This document shows positions 27,201 through 36,057 of a stretch of 64,000 bases of DNA, piece by piece. The position numbers and the translations under genes were made by a program. The stretch is from the NCBI RefSeq assembly GCF_007109225.1, contig NZ_VJZK01000001.1, positions 1-64,000 on the forward strand. Direction: 5' to 3'. The notes beneath the pieces were generated by a model. The model was not told the DNA's origin. It saw nothing but the letters and a program-made list of their open reading frames with translations, and searched no databases. Position 1 is the first letter of the stretch. Every line of letters starts with the position of its first letter. Source of the DNA: Flavobacterium sp. GT3R68 (GTDB lineage Bacteria > Bacteroidota > Bacteroidia > Flavobacteriales > Flavobacteriaceae).

Positions 27201-28558
27201 AGTTTGCGCGCATTTTCCAATTTGGAATAATCCTGCCCTTCACTCACAGCAGTACCTGGGGGCAAAGTAAATCCTGAACTTGCCGTAACAATTTCTCTGA
27301 TTTCATTATTAAGAAAACCCCCACTATTTATTAATGAAGGATCATATCTATTATTTTTATTGTCTGATGGATCATCACCGGTACTCTGATCAATAAAGAA
27401 ATTCGCCGGCACAGGATTAAGCACTACTACATCATTATCGGGTATCGGAGTGCCATTGGAATCCGTTAATTGTGATTCCCCTAAATCCTGCAATGCAATT
27501 ATATTCCTAAGGTTGTTGTTTGTTGTGGTAACCCTATTCTGCTTATTGGTTATCCATACTTCTACTCTTGTAATCTGAACCCTGCTATCAATGTATGGAT
27601 ACTTCCGAAGTGAGAAATCATACTTATTCCTGAAATATTGAGAAAGGAAGAAATGCCTGTCGGCATCGTAATCCAAAGCAAATAAATCAAAATCCTGAAT
27701 GGTTCCCCCACCTTGGGCAGTAACGGTTTTCGTTTGTGATTTTTGTTCAGAAAAAATTCCTGTAACGGTCGTTTTTCCAAATTGCAATTGCGCCTTTACC
27801 CCAAACAAACTTTGCGCTCCACGAATCAGTGAACTATTGAGGGGCAAACTGACATTTCCTATTTCGATTTTTTGAATGATATCGTCTTCGGTGGGAGTGT
27901 ATTCCAGTTTGATAAGATTTTGAAAAGCAAAAGTCGACTCGGTGTCATAATTGGCATTGACATTTAGACGGGTTCCTACTTTTCCCATCAGACTCATGCT
28001 GATACGCTGATCAAAATCAAAGGTAAGGCTCGAACGGTTTCTCGGCGATATGGAGGGATTATCCTGTTTGGAATATCGGATTCCCAAGTCCAATTCTACC
28101 GATCCTGTGGGTTTAACATCAATGGTATTTCCACCAAAAAGACTTTCAAAAAAGCCGGAATTGACATAATATCGAGGCAGCAAGTCTTTTTTTGCAGCTT
28201 CACTACCTTCTTTTTTGCCATCGATAGCATCCGATTTTTTTCTGAAATACTCGCGCATTGATTCGCGCATCACCAGCTCGTCGTACTCTTTAGGAGTTAG
28301 GATTATCGGGTAATTGATATTAAAGCCATCAATGGAATTAGTGTAAATATAACGGTTGGTTACCGGGTCATAGGTGTAAGCCTGTAAAATGCTCGGCGGG
28401 TTTTTAATCTGAATTTCTCCGGTGTCATATCCTGTTTTGATACTGTCCTGAGCTTCTTCGTCGACTTGTGCATGCAGACTGAAATTAGAGAATAAAACCA
28501 GTAAAAAAATACTGATCTTAAGTATGGCTTCAGGACTTTTTAAGTAAAATGTTTTCAA
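21227..28558 (-). CDS. sprA: SprA, outer-membrane translocon of the type IX secretion system
   Basis: The product is 2443 aa, the size expected for SprA, the very large beta barrel through which T9SS cargo crosses the outer membrane and which gliding motility also needs. A signal peptide (ISIFLLVLFSNFSLHAQ) is followed by the conserved N-terminal region (IKNPPSILQAYTYDPVTNRY). Repeated beta-barrel strands run to an aromatic C-terminal strand (GFTMRYNFGN). It starts 3 nt after ruvA and is followed by gcvH, vanZ, deoC and a remB-like gene, the known sprA neighbourhood. The window's T9SS-sorting-domain proteins are likely clients. Confidence 0.96.
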   Translation of the reverse strand: MKTFYLKSPEAILKISIFLLVLFSNFSLHAQVDEEAQDSIKTGYDTGEIQIKNPPSILQAYTYDPVTNRYIYTNSIDGFNINYPIILTPKEYDELVMRESMREYFRKKSDAIDGKKEGSEAAKKDLLPRYYVNSGFFESLFGGNTIDVKPTGSVELDLGIRYSKQDNPSISPRNRSSLTFDFDQRISMSLMGKVGTRLNVNANYDTESTFAFQNLIKLEYTPTEDDIIQKIEIGNVSLPLNSSLIRGAQSLFGVKAQLQFGKTTVTGIFSEQKSQTKTVTAQGGGTIQDFDLFALDYDADRHFFLSQYFRNKYDFSLRKYPYIDSRVQITRVEVWITNKQNRVTTTNNNLRNIIALQDLGESQLTDSNGTPIPDNDVVVLNPVPANFFIDQSTGDDPSDNKNNRYDPSLINSGGFLNNEIREIVTASSGFTLPPGTAVSEGQDYSKLENARKLNPNEFTFHPQLGYISLQQRLANDEVLGVAFQYTIGDKVYQVGEFGTDGVDATETGPTNIGEEPTTVSSQALIVKMLKSSLTIVTNPVWNLMMKNIYQIPGAFQLQQEDFRFNILYTDPSPINFITSVPAGTSFPDSSIDTQVTDTPLLNVFNVDRLNYNNDPQIGGDGFFDFVPGITVDTQNGRLIFTTIEPFGKLLFEKLRSNPGEDYNEGDSSNGGVYNANQTKYVFGNMYRLTQSGALQDSDKNKFQLKGKFKSSGGDGIPIGAFNVPRGSVVVTAGGRVLVEGIDYSVNYQLGRVQILDPALQASNTPIEVSVENNSVFGQQTRRFMGVNVEHKFSDKFLIGATFLKMTEKPFTQKSNYGQESVNNTIFGVNGNYSTEVPFLTRLVNKLPNLDTDVPSNLSIRGEVAFLKPDTPKGDQFEGESTIYVDDFEGSQTTIDMRGPSSWSLSSTPVTPEIPSPFGTYDFNEHPNDPYELDYGFKRAKLSWYTIDPTFYASRPAGISVQDISTNATRRIFSEELYPVTDIATGQSQVINTLDLTYYPKERGPYNFNPSATPANELPNPTENFGGIMRSINSTNFEQANVEYIQFWILDPYVDSGNPSSAAGATNEGDIYFNLGSISEDVLKDGRKQYENGLGPDQILVQPQPIWGNVPASQSLIYAFDSNAGNRSNQDIGLDGLNNNDEAAKFPAFAVQEDPSADDYQYFLSASGTVLDRYKKYNGTERNSPIDVTDTDRGSTTIPDVEDINRDNTMNTINAYYEYSIHLRKDMKVGIDRYVTDVIEETPAINLPTGAIPTTARWIQFKIPVQVDDAARNEIGGISDFRSISFMRMFMTGFSDQITVRFGALDLVRGEWRRYTNTLDNTDPAPANDGTNVDVLAVNIQENGTKCPVNYVTPPGVVREEIYNNNTVISQNEQSLALRVSGAGLEGGDSRAVFKNVSVDMRQFKNLKMFLHAEPLSSAAEHNLADDELVGFIRFGNDFTQNFYQIEIPLKVTQPNMPGAPCNISPELVWPELNEIDLPLALLTTMKIRAMPGSGDPLPAPDANGIRFIDDFMLDPGLATNTGRGKLTLGIKGNPNFGLVRTLMVGVKNKNSDVTDRIYGEVWFNELRLSGMDNEGGMAAVLSVDSNLADFATVSTSGKKSTIGFGSLEQGPNERSREDIQQYNVVTNLSLGKLMPKKWGINLPFNYAIGEEIITPEYDPFNQDIKLKQLLNVTANETEKENFRNRAIDYTKRKSINFIGVKKERAPDKKSHVYDFENLTLSHSYNQVDRHDYEVEDYVDQLVNTSVDYTYSFQPKTVEPFKKSKILKKSDYWKLLSDFNFNYLPSNISFSSNISRQYNKQQFRQVEVIGIVDPLYRRNFLFNYQYGFNYNLTKALKLSYNASSNNIVRNYLNDENVPDDSVTIWDDYWSVGDPNHFMQQLIVNYDLPINKIPVFAFIKSSYSYTGNYNWQRSSIALASIEGYDLGNTIQNSASHKLNTAFNMETFYKYIGLTKKPKKPVKGIPAVAPKPGQKVVNVQQPTISEENIFLAGLRGVLTSVKNIQVNYAENRGTALPGYLPGVGFFGTSKPTLGFVFGSQEDVRQEAARNGWLTLYPNFNQNFTQVTNKTLNLTANVDLFPDFKIDLTGDRMFADNFSEQYDVTVNDVDGKPYNQRSPYHYGNFSISTVMLKSAFKTSDENTSSAFDDFRENRIIIANRLADQHYAGLPYTRDAEGYPLGFGKNSQAVLIPSFLAAYTGLISTPYGEKASGISLSAFRDIPIPNWTMKYSGLMRYKLFKDAFKRFSLQHGYRSSYTMNSYRSNLDYSPNGFDAGGNFQNKTIISNINLVEQFNPLMRVDFELKNAFKFLAEMKKDRALSMSFDNNLLTEVKGLEYVVGVGYRFKDVIFSSRLADNPTGIIKSDINIKVDFSYRNNQTIVRYLDYDNNQLAGGQNIWSGKVTADYAFSKNLTAIFYYDHSFSKAVISTSFPMTNIRAGFTMRYNFGN

Positions 28559-28561
28559 GTA

Positions 28562-29143
28562 CTATAAATTTTTTAAAGCTTGTTTTATAATTGATTCCAC
28601 AGTAGCATCCGGGTTTTCTTTAACTATTTTTTCTACAACTTTTTCGGCTGATTTTCTTATAAATCCAAGAACTTCCAAAGCTGATAACGCTTCATCTTTA
28701 TTTGTATTGCTTTGACTCATTGAAACTTCATCCAAATCATACAGTTTTAACACCTTATCCTTTAAATCCAATATGGCTCTTTGGGCTGTTTTACTGCCAA
28801 TTCCTTTAATGGATTGAATGGTTACCACATCTCCCGAAGCAAGCGCCTGAATGATTTGACGCGGCTCGAGTGAGGATAACATCGTTCGGGCAATTCCGGC
28901 ACCAATTCCTGATACAGAAAGCAACATTTTAAATATTTCCCGTTCTGATTTTTCTACAAAGCCGAACAGAGTATGCGCATCCTCCTTTATCTGAAGATAG
29001 GTGTACAATTTGATCGCCTCAGAGGATGGAAGCAGCGAGTAAGTGTGTAAGGAAATATTTACATGATAGCCAACCCCATTGCAGTCAATAATGACTTCCG
29101 TTGGTGTCTTTTCCACTAATTTTCCTTGTAAGTGTGCTATCAT
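28562..29143 (-). CDS. ruvA: Holliday junction DNA helicase subunit RuvA
   Basis: The product is 193 aa. The OB-fold N-terminal domain (about 1-63, starting MIAHLQGKLVEKTPTEVIID) is followed by helix-hairpin-helix motifs (LLSVSGIGAGIARTML and IQSIKGIGSKTAQRAILDL) and the small C-terminal domain III that contacts RuvB. RuvA binds four-way junctions and loads RuvB; ruvB lies separately at 34.4 kb. It is 3 nt upstream of sprA, in the same transcript. Confidence 0.97.
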   Translation of the reverse strand: MIAHLQGKLVEKTPTEVIIDCNGVGYHVNISLHTYSLLPSSEAIKLYTYLQIKEDAHTLFGFVEKSEREIFKMLLSVSGIGAGIARTMLSSLEPRQIIQALASGDVVTIQSIKGIGSKTAQRAILDLKDKVLKLYDLDEVSMSQSNTNKDEALSALEVLGFIRKSAEKVVEKIVKENPDATVESIIKQALKNL

Positions 29144-29159
29144 ATTGTTTAGTAAGTTT

Positions 29160-29167
29160 CAAATATA
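29160..29167 (-). promoter_or_regulatory. Possible -7 box for ruvA-sprA
   Basis: TATATTTG on the minus strand ends 16 nt before the ruvA ATG, giving a very short leader. No TTG lies 17-23 nt upstream. Confidence 0.45.
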
Positions 29168-29232
29168 AGAAAAAACTCCAATCGAAAATATTCTGCACGA
29201 CTATCTACAGAAATATACGCTTTAGAGTATCG

Positions 29233-31518
29233 TTACTTAGGTTTATTTCGTTTTTCCTTTTCCTGTGCATCAACAACTGCGACTGCCACCATATTTACCA
29301 TTTCCTCCACACTGGCTCCTAATTGAAAAATATGGACCGGTTTTTCCATGCCGAGCATAATAGGCCCGATAGAATCCACTTTATAGAGTTCTTTCAGCAA
29401 TTTATAAGTAATGTTGGCCGCTTCCAAATTTGGGAATATGAGCGTGTTTACTTTTTTACCGGCTAATTTGGAAAAAGGGAATTTATTTTTCAGCATTTCG
29501 TCATTCAACGCAAAATCGGCCTGCAATTCTCCATCAACAATCAGATCCGGATGATTTGTATGTAAAAAATCAACTGCCTCACGGACTTTGCTTGCGCTTT
29601 CATTATCAGAAGATCCGAAATTAGAGTAGGAAATCATTGCAATCACAGGTTCTATCCCAAACATTCGAGCGGTTCTGGCCGTCATTAAAGCAATTTTCGC
29701 CAGATTATCTGCCGTCGGATTGGGATTGATGGCCGTATCCGACAAAAACATCGGCCCACGATTGGTCATCATCATATTGGTCGTTGCTATTAGGGAGATT
29801 CCCGGAGCCTTCCCTATAAGCTGCATAATTGGTTTCACAACTGATGGATAACTTCTCGAATATCCAGAAACCATGGCATCGGCATCGCCTTCGTTGACCA
29901 TCATGGCCGCGAAATAATTGCGTTCCCGCATCCATTTTTGGGCATCCAAAAGCGAGATTCCTCGTCGTTGTCTGGATTTCCAGAAAATGTCCGCATACCG
30001 GTTTCGTCGATTATCCTCTTCTTTAGTTTTAGGGTCAATAATAGGCACATCGGCTTCAAAGCCAATTTCTTCCTTAAGTTCTAAAATCGTATCGCGGTTA
30101 CCTAACAAAATAGGCAATGCAATCTTATCCTCGTACGCAATTTGCGCTGCTTTCAGCACATCCAAATGATCTGCTTCCGCAAAAACCACTCGTTTTGGAT
30201 CCGTCTTGGCTCTGTTCGCCAACAGTCGCACCATTTTGTTATCAGAACCCAATCGTTCCAATAATTCCTCTTCATATTTATGCCAATCTGTAATCGGGTT
30301 TAATGCAACACCGGAATCCATAGCCGCTTTTGCAACTGCGGGTGCTACCATCGAAATCAATCTCGGGTCAAAAGGTTTCGGAATGATATAATCCCTTCCA
30401 AAGACTAATTTGGTTTCACCATAAGCAATATTAACCTGCTCTGGCACCGATTGCTTGGCGAGAGCCGCAAGGGCTTTTACCGCCGCCATTTTCATGGCTT
30501 CATTTATTTTTGTCGCACGAACATCAAGTGCCCCCCGGAATATATACGGGAAACCCAAAACGTTATTTACCTGATTCGGATGATCCGAACGTCCTGTCGC
30601 CATAATGATATCTTTACGGGTAGCGATTGCCACATCGTAATCAATTTCTGGCGTGGGATTGGCCATGGCAAAAACAATCGGATCATTTGCCATTCCCAGA
30701 AGCATCTCTGACGACAGGATATTGCCGGCAGAAAGTCCAAGAAAAACATCCGCACCCTGAAGTGCTTCGCCTAACGTACTATTTTTTAACCCTTTTGAAT
30801 ATTTTTGTTGCAAAGGCGATAAATCGGTCCGGTCTGAAGACAGTACTCCATCTTTATCAAACATGATGATTTTGTCGGCATCTACTCCAAGTAAAACATA
30901 TAAATTAGCACAAGCCAACGCTGCTGAACCGGCTCCGGATATTACGACTTTTACATTATGAATGCTTTTATCCGCTAATTCCAGTGCATTTAATAAGGCT
31001 GCCGAAGAAATAATGGCCGTTCCATGCTGATCATCGTGCATAACCGGAATATTGAGTTCTTCGACCAGTCTTCTTTCGATTTCGAAAGATTCAGGTGCTT
31101 TGATATCCTCGAGGTTAATTCCACCAAAAGTAGGTGCAATGGCTTTTACTGTTTCAACAAATTTATCAATATCGGTAGCATCCACTTCAATGTCGAAAAC
31201 ATCTATATCTGCGAAAATTTTGAACAGTAAAGCCTTCCCTTCCATCACCGGTTTTGATGCCTCGGGACCAATGTCTCCAAGTCCTAAAACTGCGGTTCCA
31301 TTAGTGATTACAGCTACCAAATTTCCTTTGGCAGTATATTTATAAACATTGTTGATGTCTTTTGCAATCTCCAGACAAGGTTCGGCTACACCCGGGGAAT
31401 ACGCTAACGATAAGTCTCTTTGGGTGGCGTATTTTTTTGTTGGAACAACCTGAATTTTCCCTGGAGTTGGTTTGGCATGATATAATAGTGCTTCTCTTCT
31501 TTTACTGTACTTATTCAT
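29233..31518 (-). CDS. maeB: NADP-dependent malic enzyme with C-terminal phosphotransacetylase-like domain
   Basis: The product is 761 aa. The N-terminal malic enzyme part (about 1-420) decarboxylates malate to pyruvate: [45 protein letters not shown] and the nucleotide-binding [17 protein letters not shown]. The C-terminal part (about 430-750) is related to phosphate acetyltransferase ([34 protein letters not shown]) and serves as a regulatory domain in MaeB-type enzymes. The length equals the two-domain family. It is upstream of ruvA by 89 nt. Confidence 0.96.
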   Translation of the reverse strand: MNKYSKRREALLYHAKPTPGKIQVVPTKKYATQRDLSLAYSPGVAEPCLEIAKDINNVYKYTAKGNLVAVITNGTAVLGLGDIGPEASKPVMEGKALLFKIFADIDVFDIEVDATDIDKFVETVKAIAPTFGGINLEDIKAPESFEIERRLVEELNIPVMHDDQHGTAIISSAALLNALELADKSIHNVKVVISGAGSAALACANLYVLLGVDADKIIMFDKDGVLSSDRTDLSPLQQKYSKGLKNSTLGEALQGADVFLGLSAGNILSSEMLLGMANDPIVFAMANPTPEIDYDVAIATRKDIIMATGRSDHPNQVNNVLGFPYIFRGALDVRATKINEAMKMAAVKALAALAKQSVPEQVNIAYGETKLVFGRDYIIPKPFDPRLISMVAPAVAKAAMDSGVALNPITDWHKYEEELLERLGSDNKMVRLLANRAKTDPKRVVFAEADHLDVLKAAQIAYEDKIALPILLGNRDTILELKEEIGFEADVPIIDPKTKEEDNRRNRYADIFWKSRQRRGISLLDAQKWMRERNYFAAMMVNEGDADAMVSGYSRSYPSVVKPIMQLIGKAPGISLIATTNMMMTNRGPMFLSDTAINPNPTADNLAKIALMTARTARMFGIEPVIAMISYSNFGSSDNESASKVREAVDFLHTNHPDLIVDGELQADFALNDEMLKNKFPFSKLAGKKVNTLIFPNLEAANITYKLLKELYKVDSIGPIMLGMEKPVHIFQLGASVEEMVNMVAVAVVDAQEKEKRNKPK

Positions 31519-31541
31519 CTTGTAGATTTTATTCCGACTTA

Positions 31542-31549
31542 CAAAGATA
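31542..31549 (-). promoter_or_regulatory. Possible -7 box for malic enzyme
   Basis: TATCTTTG on the minus strand, 23 nt before the start codon, matches TAnnTTTG fully. No clear TTG element is found at 17-23 nt. Confidence 0.5.
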
Positions 31550-31782
31550 AAAGTCTGACAGTAAAAAGGAAAGTTTTATAAGGATAGTTTTGCAAAGTTT
31601 TTTTTAGGATAACCGGGGCGCAGAAAACGGTTTTTAGAACTACTCTTGGAAAATGCTTTTGCTTTTTGATAGTATACCTGAATAGTTTTTAATAAATTAG
31701 CATAATCAAAAGTTATGTCTCTATAAATCAACGATATGCATCCTGCTATTGATCTAATTTCGAAACGTTCAATATAAATTTT

Positions 31783-32946
31783 ATGTTAGAGAAACCACAT
31801 ACCACTTTCGATTCAATATTACTCGTTCATAGCGGGGAAGATTATTTTTCGCGGTTGGAGCACATTATTGAAAACGCTGAAGCCGAAATTCACATGCAGA
31901 CATATATCTTCGAATATGATGCTGTAGGAATCCGGATTGGCGAGGCTCTGAAAAATGCTGCTTCCCGCAATGTAAAAGTGTACCTCCTGATTGATGGTTT
32001 CGGGTCTAAATCACTTCCCGAAAAATTTATTGAAGAACTGGAGGGCTATGGCATCAACGTTCGTATATTTTCGCCCTTATTTTCTGCCAATTCCTTTTAC
32101 ATCGGCCGAAGACTACATCAGAAAGTTATTGTTGCTGATGCCGAAACTGCATTAATTGGCGGCATAAATATTGCCGAAAAGTATCAGGGAACCGCAACAA
32201 CTGCCCCATGGCTTGATTACGCCATTCAGTTAAAAAACCCGGATCTGGGGCAACAGCTTCAGAGAATATGCAATTCGATTTATTTTAAGGAAAGAAGCCT
32301 TAGGAGAAAAAAAATACCAGCAGTTTTCTTCACTTTGGAAGGCACTAAGGTAGAAATCCTGCAGAATGACTGGCTGAAAAGGAAAAATGAAGTGTACAAA
32401 GCGTACATCAAACACATCCGATATGCTAAAAATGAAGTGATTATAGTAGGAAGTTATTTTCTTCCCGGTCGCAAACTTATTGGCGCCGTGAAAAGGGCTT
32501 CACAAAACAAAGCGCAGGTAAAAATAATCTTATCCGGAAATTCAGATGTCCCGTTGTTGCGCCATGCCTCCAATTATTTTTATACCAAAATCCTGCATTA
32601 TGATATTGAATTGTATGAGTGGAACCAATCTGTCCTGCATGGAAAAGCGGCAGTTATTGACAGTCAGTGGACCACCATTGGTTCTTTTAACCTCAATAAT
32701 TTAAGTTCCTATGCCAGTATTGAATTAAATGTGGGTGTTGATTCCGCTGAATTCTCCCAAAACTACCGGGCGCATCTCCATGAAATACTCGAACAATGTC
32801 ATCTGATTACCCCAAAATCATTGGCTACACGACATTATTTCGGATCCAAACTCATCAACTGGAGCTGTTACCAGCTGGTTCGGTTGATTATGCTGCTTAT
32901 TACGTACCTGCCGTACAAACGGTTCCTGAGCTTAAAAATGAAATGA
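31783..32946 (+). CDS. Phospholipase D-family protein (cardiolipin synthase-like)
   Basis: The product is 387 aa with two HKD motifs: HQKVIVADAETALIGG (His112) and HGKAAVIDSQWTTIGSFN (His286). Two HKD repeats in one chain match cardiolipin synthase ClsB-like enzymes, which condense phosphatidylglycerol or transfer phosphatidyl groups at the inner membrane. There are no N-terminal membrane helices; the C-terminus ends in a hydrophobic segment (YQLVRLIMLLITYLPY). It overlaps the DUF2062 gene by ATGA at 32943-32946. The exact lipid substrate is not readable. Confidence 0.9.
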   Translation: MLEKPHTTFDSILLVHSGEDYFSRLEHIIENAEAEIHMQTYIFEYDAVGIRIGEALKNAASRNVKVYLLIDGFGSKSLPEKFIEELEGYGINVRIFSPLFSANSFYIGRRLHQKVIVADAETALIGGINIAEKYQGTATTAPWLDYAIQLKNPDLGQQLQRICNSIYFKERSLRRKKIPAVFFTLEGTKVEILQNDWLKRKNEVYKAYIKHIRYAKNEVIIVGSYFLPGRKLIGAVKRASQNKAQVKIILSGNSDVPLLRHASNYFYTKILHYDIELYEWNQSVLHGKAAVIDSQWTTIGSFNLNNLSSYASIELNVGVDSAEFSQNYRAHLHEILEQCHLITPKSLATRHYFGSKLINWSCYQLVRLIMLLITYLPYKRFLSLKMK

Positions 32947-33386
32947 AGCGCCACAAACTCATACGACAGACAAGAGTGTTCTTTTGGAAACTGGCACGAA
33001 CACGCGACAGCGTGGAAGAAATTTCATGGGGCGCCGCGCTTGGGACCTTTATAAGCGTATTTCCGACTTTTGGCTTCGGAACATTATTAGTATTAATACT
33101 GAGTCGGTTTTTTAAATTTAACCTGATGATTGCGTTGGCGACCAGCATCATTTCCAATCCATTTACCAGTCCGTTTTTTATGATTTTGAGTTACAAAACC
33201 GGCTCGTTGATTATCGGAAATGAAATTGTCTTTGATTTAAAAAACTGGAAGTCGAATTTACAGGAAACTGGAATCAATATTCTGGTCGGTTCGTTGTTGG
33301 TCAGCGGTATTATGGGATTGGCGGCGTATTTTATCTCCAAGTTTATTGTCAGGAGATACCGTAAAAAACATCCAATCCACAAATAA
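32943..33386 (+). CDS. DUF2062 membrane protein
   Basis: The product is 147 aa. The DUF2062 signature (SWGAALGTFISVFPTFGFGT) is followed by two to three membrane helices (LLVLILSRFFKFNLMIALATS, NILVGSLLVSGIMGLAAYFI) and a basic tail. The family has no established function and often occurs beside envelope or glycan genes. I chose the ATG at 32943, which forms an ATGA overlap with the PLD stop; an upstream in-frame ATG at 32796 would add 49 residues read out of frame inside the PLD gene. Confidence 0.85.
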   Translation: MKRHKLIRQTRVFFWKLARTRDSVEEISWGAALGTFISVFPTFGFGTLLVLILSRFFKFNLMIALATSIISNPFTSPFFMILSYKTGSLIIGNEIVFDLKNWKSNLQETGINILVGSLLVSGIMGLAAYFISKFIVRRYRKKHPIHK

Positions 33387-33391
33387 AAATT

Positions 33392-34312
33392 TTATTTCAG
33401 GAAATCAATATTTCGTTTTAATCCGTGGAATTTTGTTCTTTTGACTGCCGAGTTTTTAAAAACGGCCCTGAAAGTTTCTTCGGTGATTTCTTCCCAATCC
33501 TGTTTGGACATCAAAAGCATTTCCGGATTGGGATTAAAAAGCGGTTCGCTGTGCGCCTTCGAAAATTTATTCCATGGGCATACGTCTTGGCAGATATCGC
33601 AGCCGAATGCCCAATCTTCGAATTTCCCTTTCATTTCCTGCGGAATATTTTCCTTGAGTTCTATCGTGAAATACGAGATGCATTTACTGCCATCAACCAC
33701 ATAAGGCGCAACGATGGCGTCTGTTGGACAAGCATCCAGACACGCGGTACAGCTACCGCAATGGTCAGTAGTTGCGTGGTCATATTCCAATTCAAGATCG
33801 ATAATGAGTTCGGCAATGAAGTAAAAGGACCCGACTTGTTTGGTCAGCAGGTTGCTGTTTTTACCAATCCATCCCAAACCGCTTTTGGCGGCCCAGGCTT
33901 TATCGAGTACGGGCGCCGAATCGACAAAAGCACGACCTCCCACCTCTCCAATATTTTCTTGAATGGAGAACAGCAGTTCTTTCAGTTTTTCCTTGATGAC
34001 AAAATGATAATCCTGTCCATAGGCATATTTCGATATTTTATACGAATCGGGATTTTGGATTTCGGAAGGGTAATAATTCAGTAAAAGGGAGATGACACTT
34101 TTGGCATCATCTACTAATAAAGTCGGATTCAATCGCTTGTCGAAATGGTTTTCCATGTACGCCATCTGACCGTTCATCTGGTTGTTCAGCCAATTTTCCA
34201 GCCGGGGCGCTTCCTGCTCCAGAAATCCTGCCGGCGATATGCCACAAGACAAAAACCCGAGGCGCTGCGCTTCGGATTTTATGAATTGGGTGTATTTTTC
34301 TTTGTTATTCAT
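33392..34312 (-). CDS. queG: Epoxyqueuosine reductase
   Basis: The product is 306 aa. It reduces epoxyqueuosine to queuosine in tRNA, using cobalamin and two [4Fe-4S] clusters. The ferredoxin-like Cys motifs are present ([16 protein letters not shown] and [11 protein letters not shown]), as are the family's [24 protein letters not shown] motif (seen as [17 protein letters not shown]) and [11 protein letters not shown] chose the ATG at 34312 ([10 protein letters not shown]); the longer ORF from 34336 starts inside a REP-like repeat. It lies convergently 5 nt from the DUF2062 stop. Confidence 0.94.
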   Translation of the reverse strand: MNNKEKYTQFIKSEAQRLGFLSCGISPAGFLEQEAPRLENWLNNQMNGQMAYMENHFDKRLNPTLLVDDAKSVISLLLNYYPSEIQNPDSYKISKYAYGQDYHFVIKEKLKELLFSIQENIGEVGGRAFVDSAPVLDKAWAAKSGLGWIGKNSNLLTKQVGSFYFIAELIIDLELEYDHATTDHCGSCTACLDACPTDAIVAPYVVDGSKCISYFTIELKENIPQEMKGKFEDWAFGCDICQDVCPWNKFSKAHSEPLFNPNPEMLLMSKQDWEEITEETFRAVFKNSAVKRTKFHGLKRNIDFLK

Positions 34313-34390
34313 TTGCATTAGGGATTGAAGCGGCATCCTTTTTTGAGGAACGAAAAAAAGATACAGCGGAAGACCCGACCCGCAGGGTAA
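34313..34390. repeat. REP-like palindromic repeat, copy C
   Basis: Read on the minus strand it includes TCTTCCGCTGTATC, a T7 run, an A6 run, GGATGCCGCTTCAATCCCTAA. The last 21-nt block matches the end of copy B (GGATGCCGCTTCCATCCCT). The middle has diverged from copies A and B. It lies between queG and ruvB. Confidence 0.7.
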
Positions 34391-34394
34391 TGCC

Positions 34395-35417
34395 CTAAAA
34401 CAATCCGCCCTGAATATTGGTTCTTATTTTTCCAAGATGAAGATATGCTTTTTCGGTGACTTCCCTCCCACGTGGCGTCCGCATGATGAAACCTTCCTGT
34501 ATCAGGAATGGTTCGTAGACCTCTTCGATGGTTTCGCTGCTTTCGGAAACCGCTGTTGCCAAAGTGGTCAATCCCACGGGTCCGCCTTTAAATTTATCAA
34601 TGATGGTCGTCAATATCTTGTTATCCATTTCATCGAGACCGTGGGCATCGACATTCAGTGCTTTCAACGCATATCGGGCAATCTCGATGTCAATTTTTCC
34701 GTTGCCTTTGATTTGTGCAAAATCCCGAACCCTACGCAACAGCGCATTGGCAATACGAGGTGTTCCACGGCTTCGACCGGCAATTTCAATCGCGGCTTCC
34801 ATCGTAATGGGCATTTTTATGATGGCCGCACTTCGTTCGACAATGGTCGTTAAGAGTTCGGTAGTGTAATATTGTAAACGGCTCTGAATTCCGAAACGGG
34901 CACGCATCGGCGCGGTCAATAATCCGGATCTTGTGGTGGCACCGACCAATGTAAAAGGGTTCAGGTTTATCTGAACTGATCTGGCATTGGGACCGGATTC
35001 GATCATGATATCGATTTTGAAATCTTCCATGGCGGAGTACAAATATTCCTCGACAATGGGACTCAAACGGTGGATTTCGTCTATAAACAAGACATCGCGT
35101 TCTTCGAGATTGGTAAGCAATCCGGCTAAATCGCCCGGTTTGTCCAAAACAGGCCCGGAAGTAATTTTGATGCCTACACCCAATTCATTGGCAAGAATAT
35201 TGGCCAAGGTGGTTTTTCCCAATCCCGGAGGTCCGTGGAAAAGGGTATGATCGAGTGCTTCGTTGCGTTGGTTCGCCGCCTGCACAAAAACTTTTAAATT
35301 TTCTAATATTTGGTCCTGGCCCGCGAAATCATCAAAAGAAAGGGGTCTTAACTTTTTTTCAAGATCAAATTCTTCCGGATTGAAATGCTGATTGGTGGGA
35401 TCTAGATTTTCATTCAT
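34395..35417 (-). CDS. ruvB: Holliday junction DNA helicase RuvB
   Basis: The product is 340 aa, a AAA+ motor for branch migration. Walker A GPPGLGKT is at residues 62-69, the DEIH box at 113-116, sensor and arginine-finger region [12 protein letters not shown], then a winged-helix C-terminus ending [10 protein letters not shown]. The start is supported by the family's opening [13 protein letters not shown] at about 25-37. A TATCTTTG box ends 5 nt before the ATG. Confidence 0.97.
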   Translation of the reverse strand: MNENLDPTNQHFNPEEFDLEKKLRPLSFDDFAGQDQILENLKVFVQAANQRNEALDHTLFHGPPGLGKTTLANILANELGVGIKITSGPVLDKPGDLAGLLTNLEERDVLFIDEIHRLSPIVEEYLYSAMEDFKIDIMIESGPNARSVQINLNPFTLVGATTRSGLLTAPMRARFGIQSRLQYYTTELLTTIVERSAAIIKMPITMEAAIEIAGRSRGTPRIANALLRRVRDFAQIKGNGKIDIEIARYALKALNVDAHGLDEMDNKILTTIIDKFKGGPVGLTTLATAVSESSETIEEVYEPFLIQEGFIMRTPRGREVTEKAYLHLGKIRTNIQGGLF

Positions 35418-35421
35418 CGAA

Positions 35422-35429
35422 CAAAGATA
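35422..35429 (-). promoter_or_regulatory. Possible -7 box abutting the ruvB start
   Basis: TATCTTTG on the minus strand sits only 4 nt upstream of the ruvB ATG. If used, transcription would begin at or within a few nt of the start codon, giving a leaderless mRNA. Confidence 0.45.
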
Positions 35430-35471
35430 GAAAAAGTTTGTTCGCCGATTTACATTTTATCTTACGCAACG

Positions 35472-35780
35472 TTAAACATGGTATCCTTTGGCCAAAAAGG
35501 AATGCCATTCGGGATGTTTGGTCACGTATTTGGCTACAAAAGAGCAAAGTGGCGCCAAGGTATAATTGTGTTCCTTCATGTACCGCAGTGCTTTTTCCAC
35601 GATGGCAGAACCGACACCTTTTCCTTCAAGGGCAACAGGTACTTCGGTATGGGTCAGAAAGAGAATATTATAATTGTTGATGATGAATTCTATGAAAGCG
35701 ACATGGCCATCGATGTCCATCTCAAAACGTTTTTTTTCGGGATTGATTGTCAATTTAAGAGCGGAATAGTCTTTACTCAT
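35472..35780 (-). CDS. GNAT-family N-acetyltransferase (short, COG2388-like)
   Basis: The product is 102 aa, the short single-domain GNAT form. The acetyl-CoA loop appears as VPVALEGKGVGSAIVEKALRYMKEH, and LAPLCSFVAKYVTKHPEW is a signature of this subfamily. The substrate is unknown. Its start overlaps the stop of the 4Fe-4S protein gene by 8 nt, so the two are translationally coupled; this pair is often found together. Confidence 0.88.
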   Translation of the reverse strand: MSKDYSALKLTINPEKKRFEMDIDGHVAFIEFIINNYNILFLTHTEVPVALEGKGVGSAIVEKALRYMKEHNYTLAPLCSFVAKYVTKHPEWHSFLAKGYHV

Positions 35781-36003
35781 CTACTTTTTTTTGATTATAA
35801 CGAAATGACAAAGCGCCTGAGGGGCATTGCTTCACCTGGTTTACCATCGCCTCACTTGCAGCTCCATTAGGATTGATCCATGGCTTTTCTTTGGGCTTGA
35901 AAACTTCGGGCTGGCCTTTGGCACAATATCCACAATGGATACATAAATCGGGCTGCCAAATGATGGTCACCTCGCCATTGGAATATTCCTTATTTGTTTT
36001 CAT
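35773..36003 (-). CDS. (4Fe-4S) cluster-binding small protein (YjdI-like)
   Basis: The product is 76 aa. CIHCGYC and the later CPSGAL provide four Cys for one iron-sulfur cluster, and the spacing CxxCxxC...CP is that of the divergent YjdI-type ferredoxin. NGAASEAMVNQVKQCPSGAL is a family block. No electron-transfer partner is evident, but the gene is coupled to a GNAT acetyltransferase. It is probably cytoplasmic. Confidence 0.88.
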   Translation of the reverse strand: MKTNKEYSNGEVTIIWQPDLCIHCGYCAKGQPEVFKPKEKPWINPNGAASEAMVNQVKQCPSGALSFRYNQKKVDE

Positions 36004-36057
36004 AAAAAGACTTTAATAAATATAAAATTACACAAAAAACAGCAGACAGCAGTAAAT

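Noticed and set aside
33425..34084. Plus-strand ORF of 219 residues opposite queG
   Set aside because: The queG frame has all its ferredoxin and family motifs on the other strand; the ORF has no recognisable domain.
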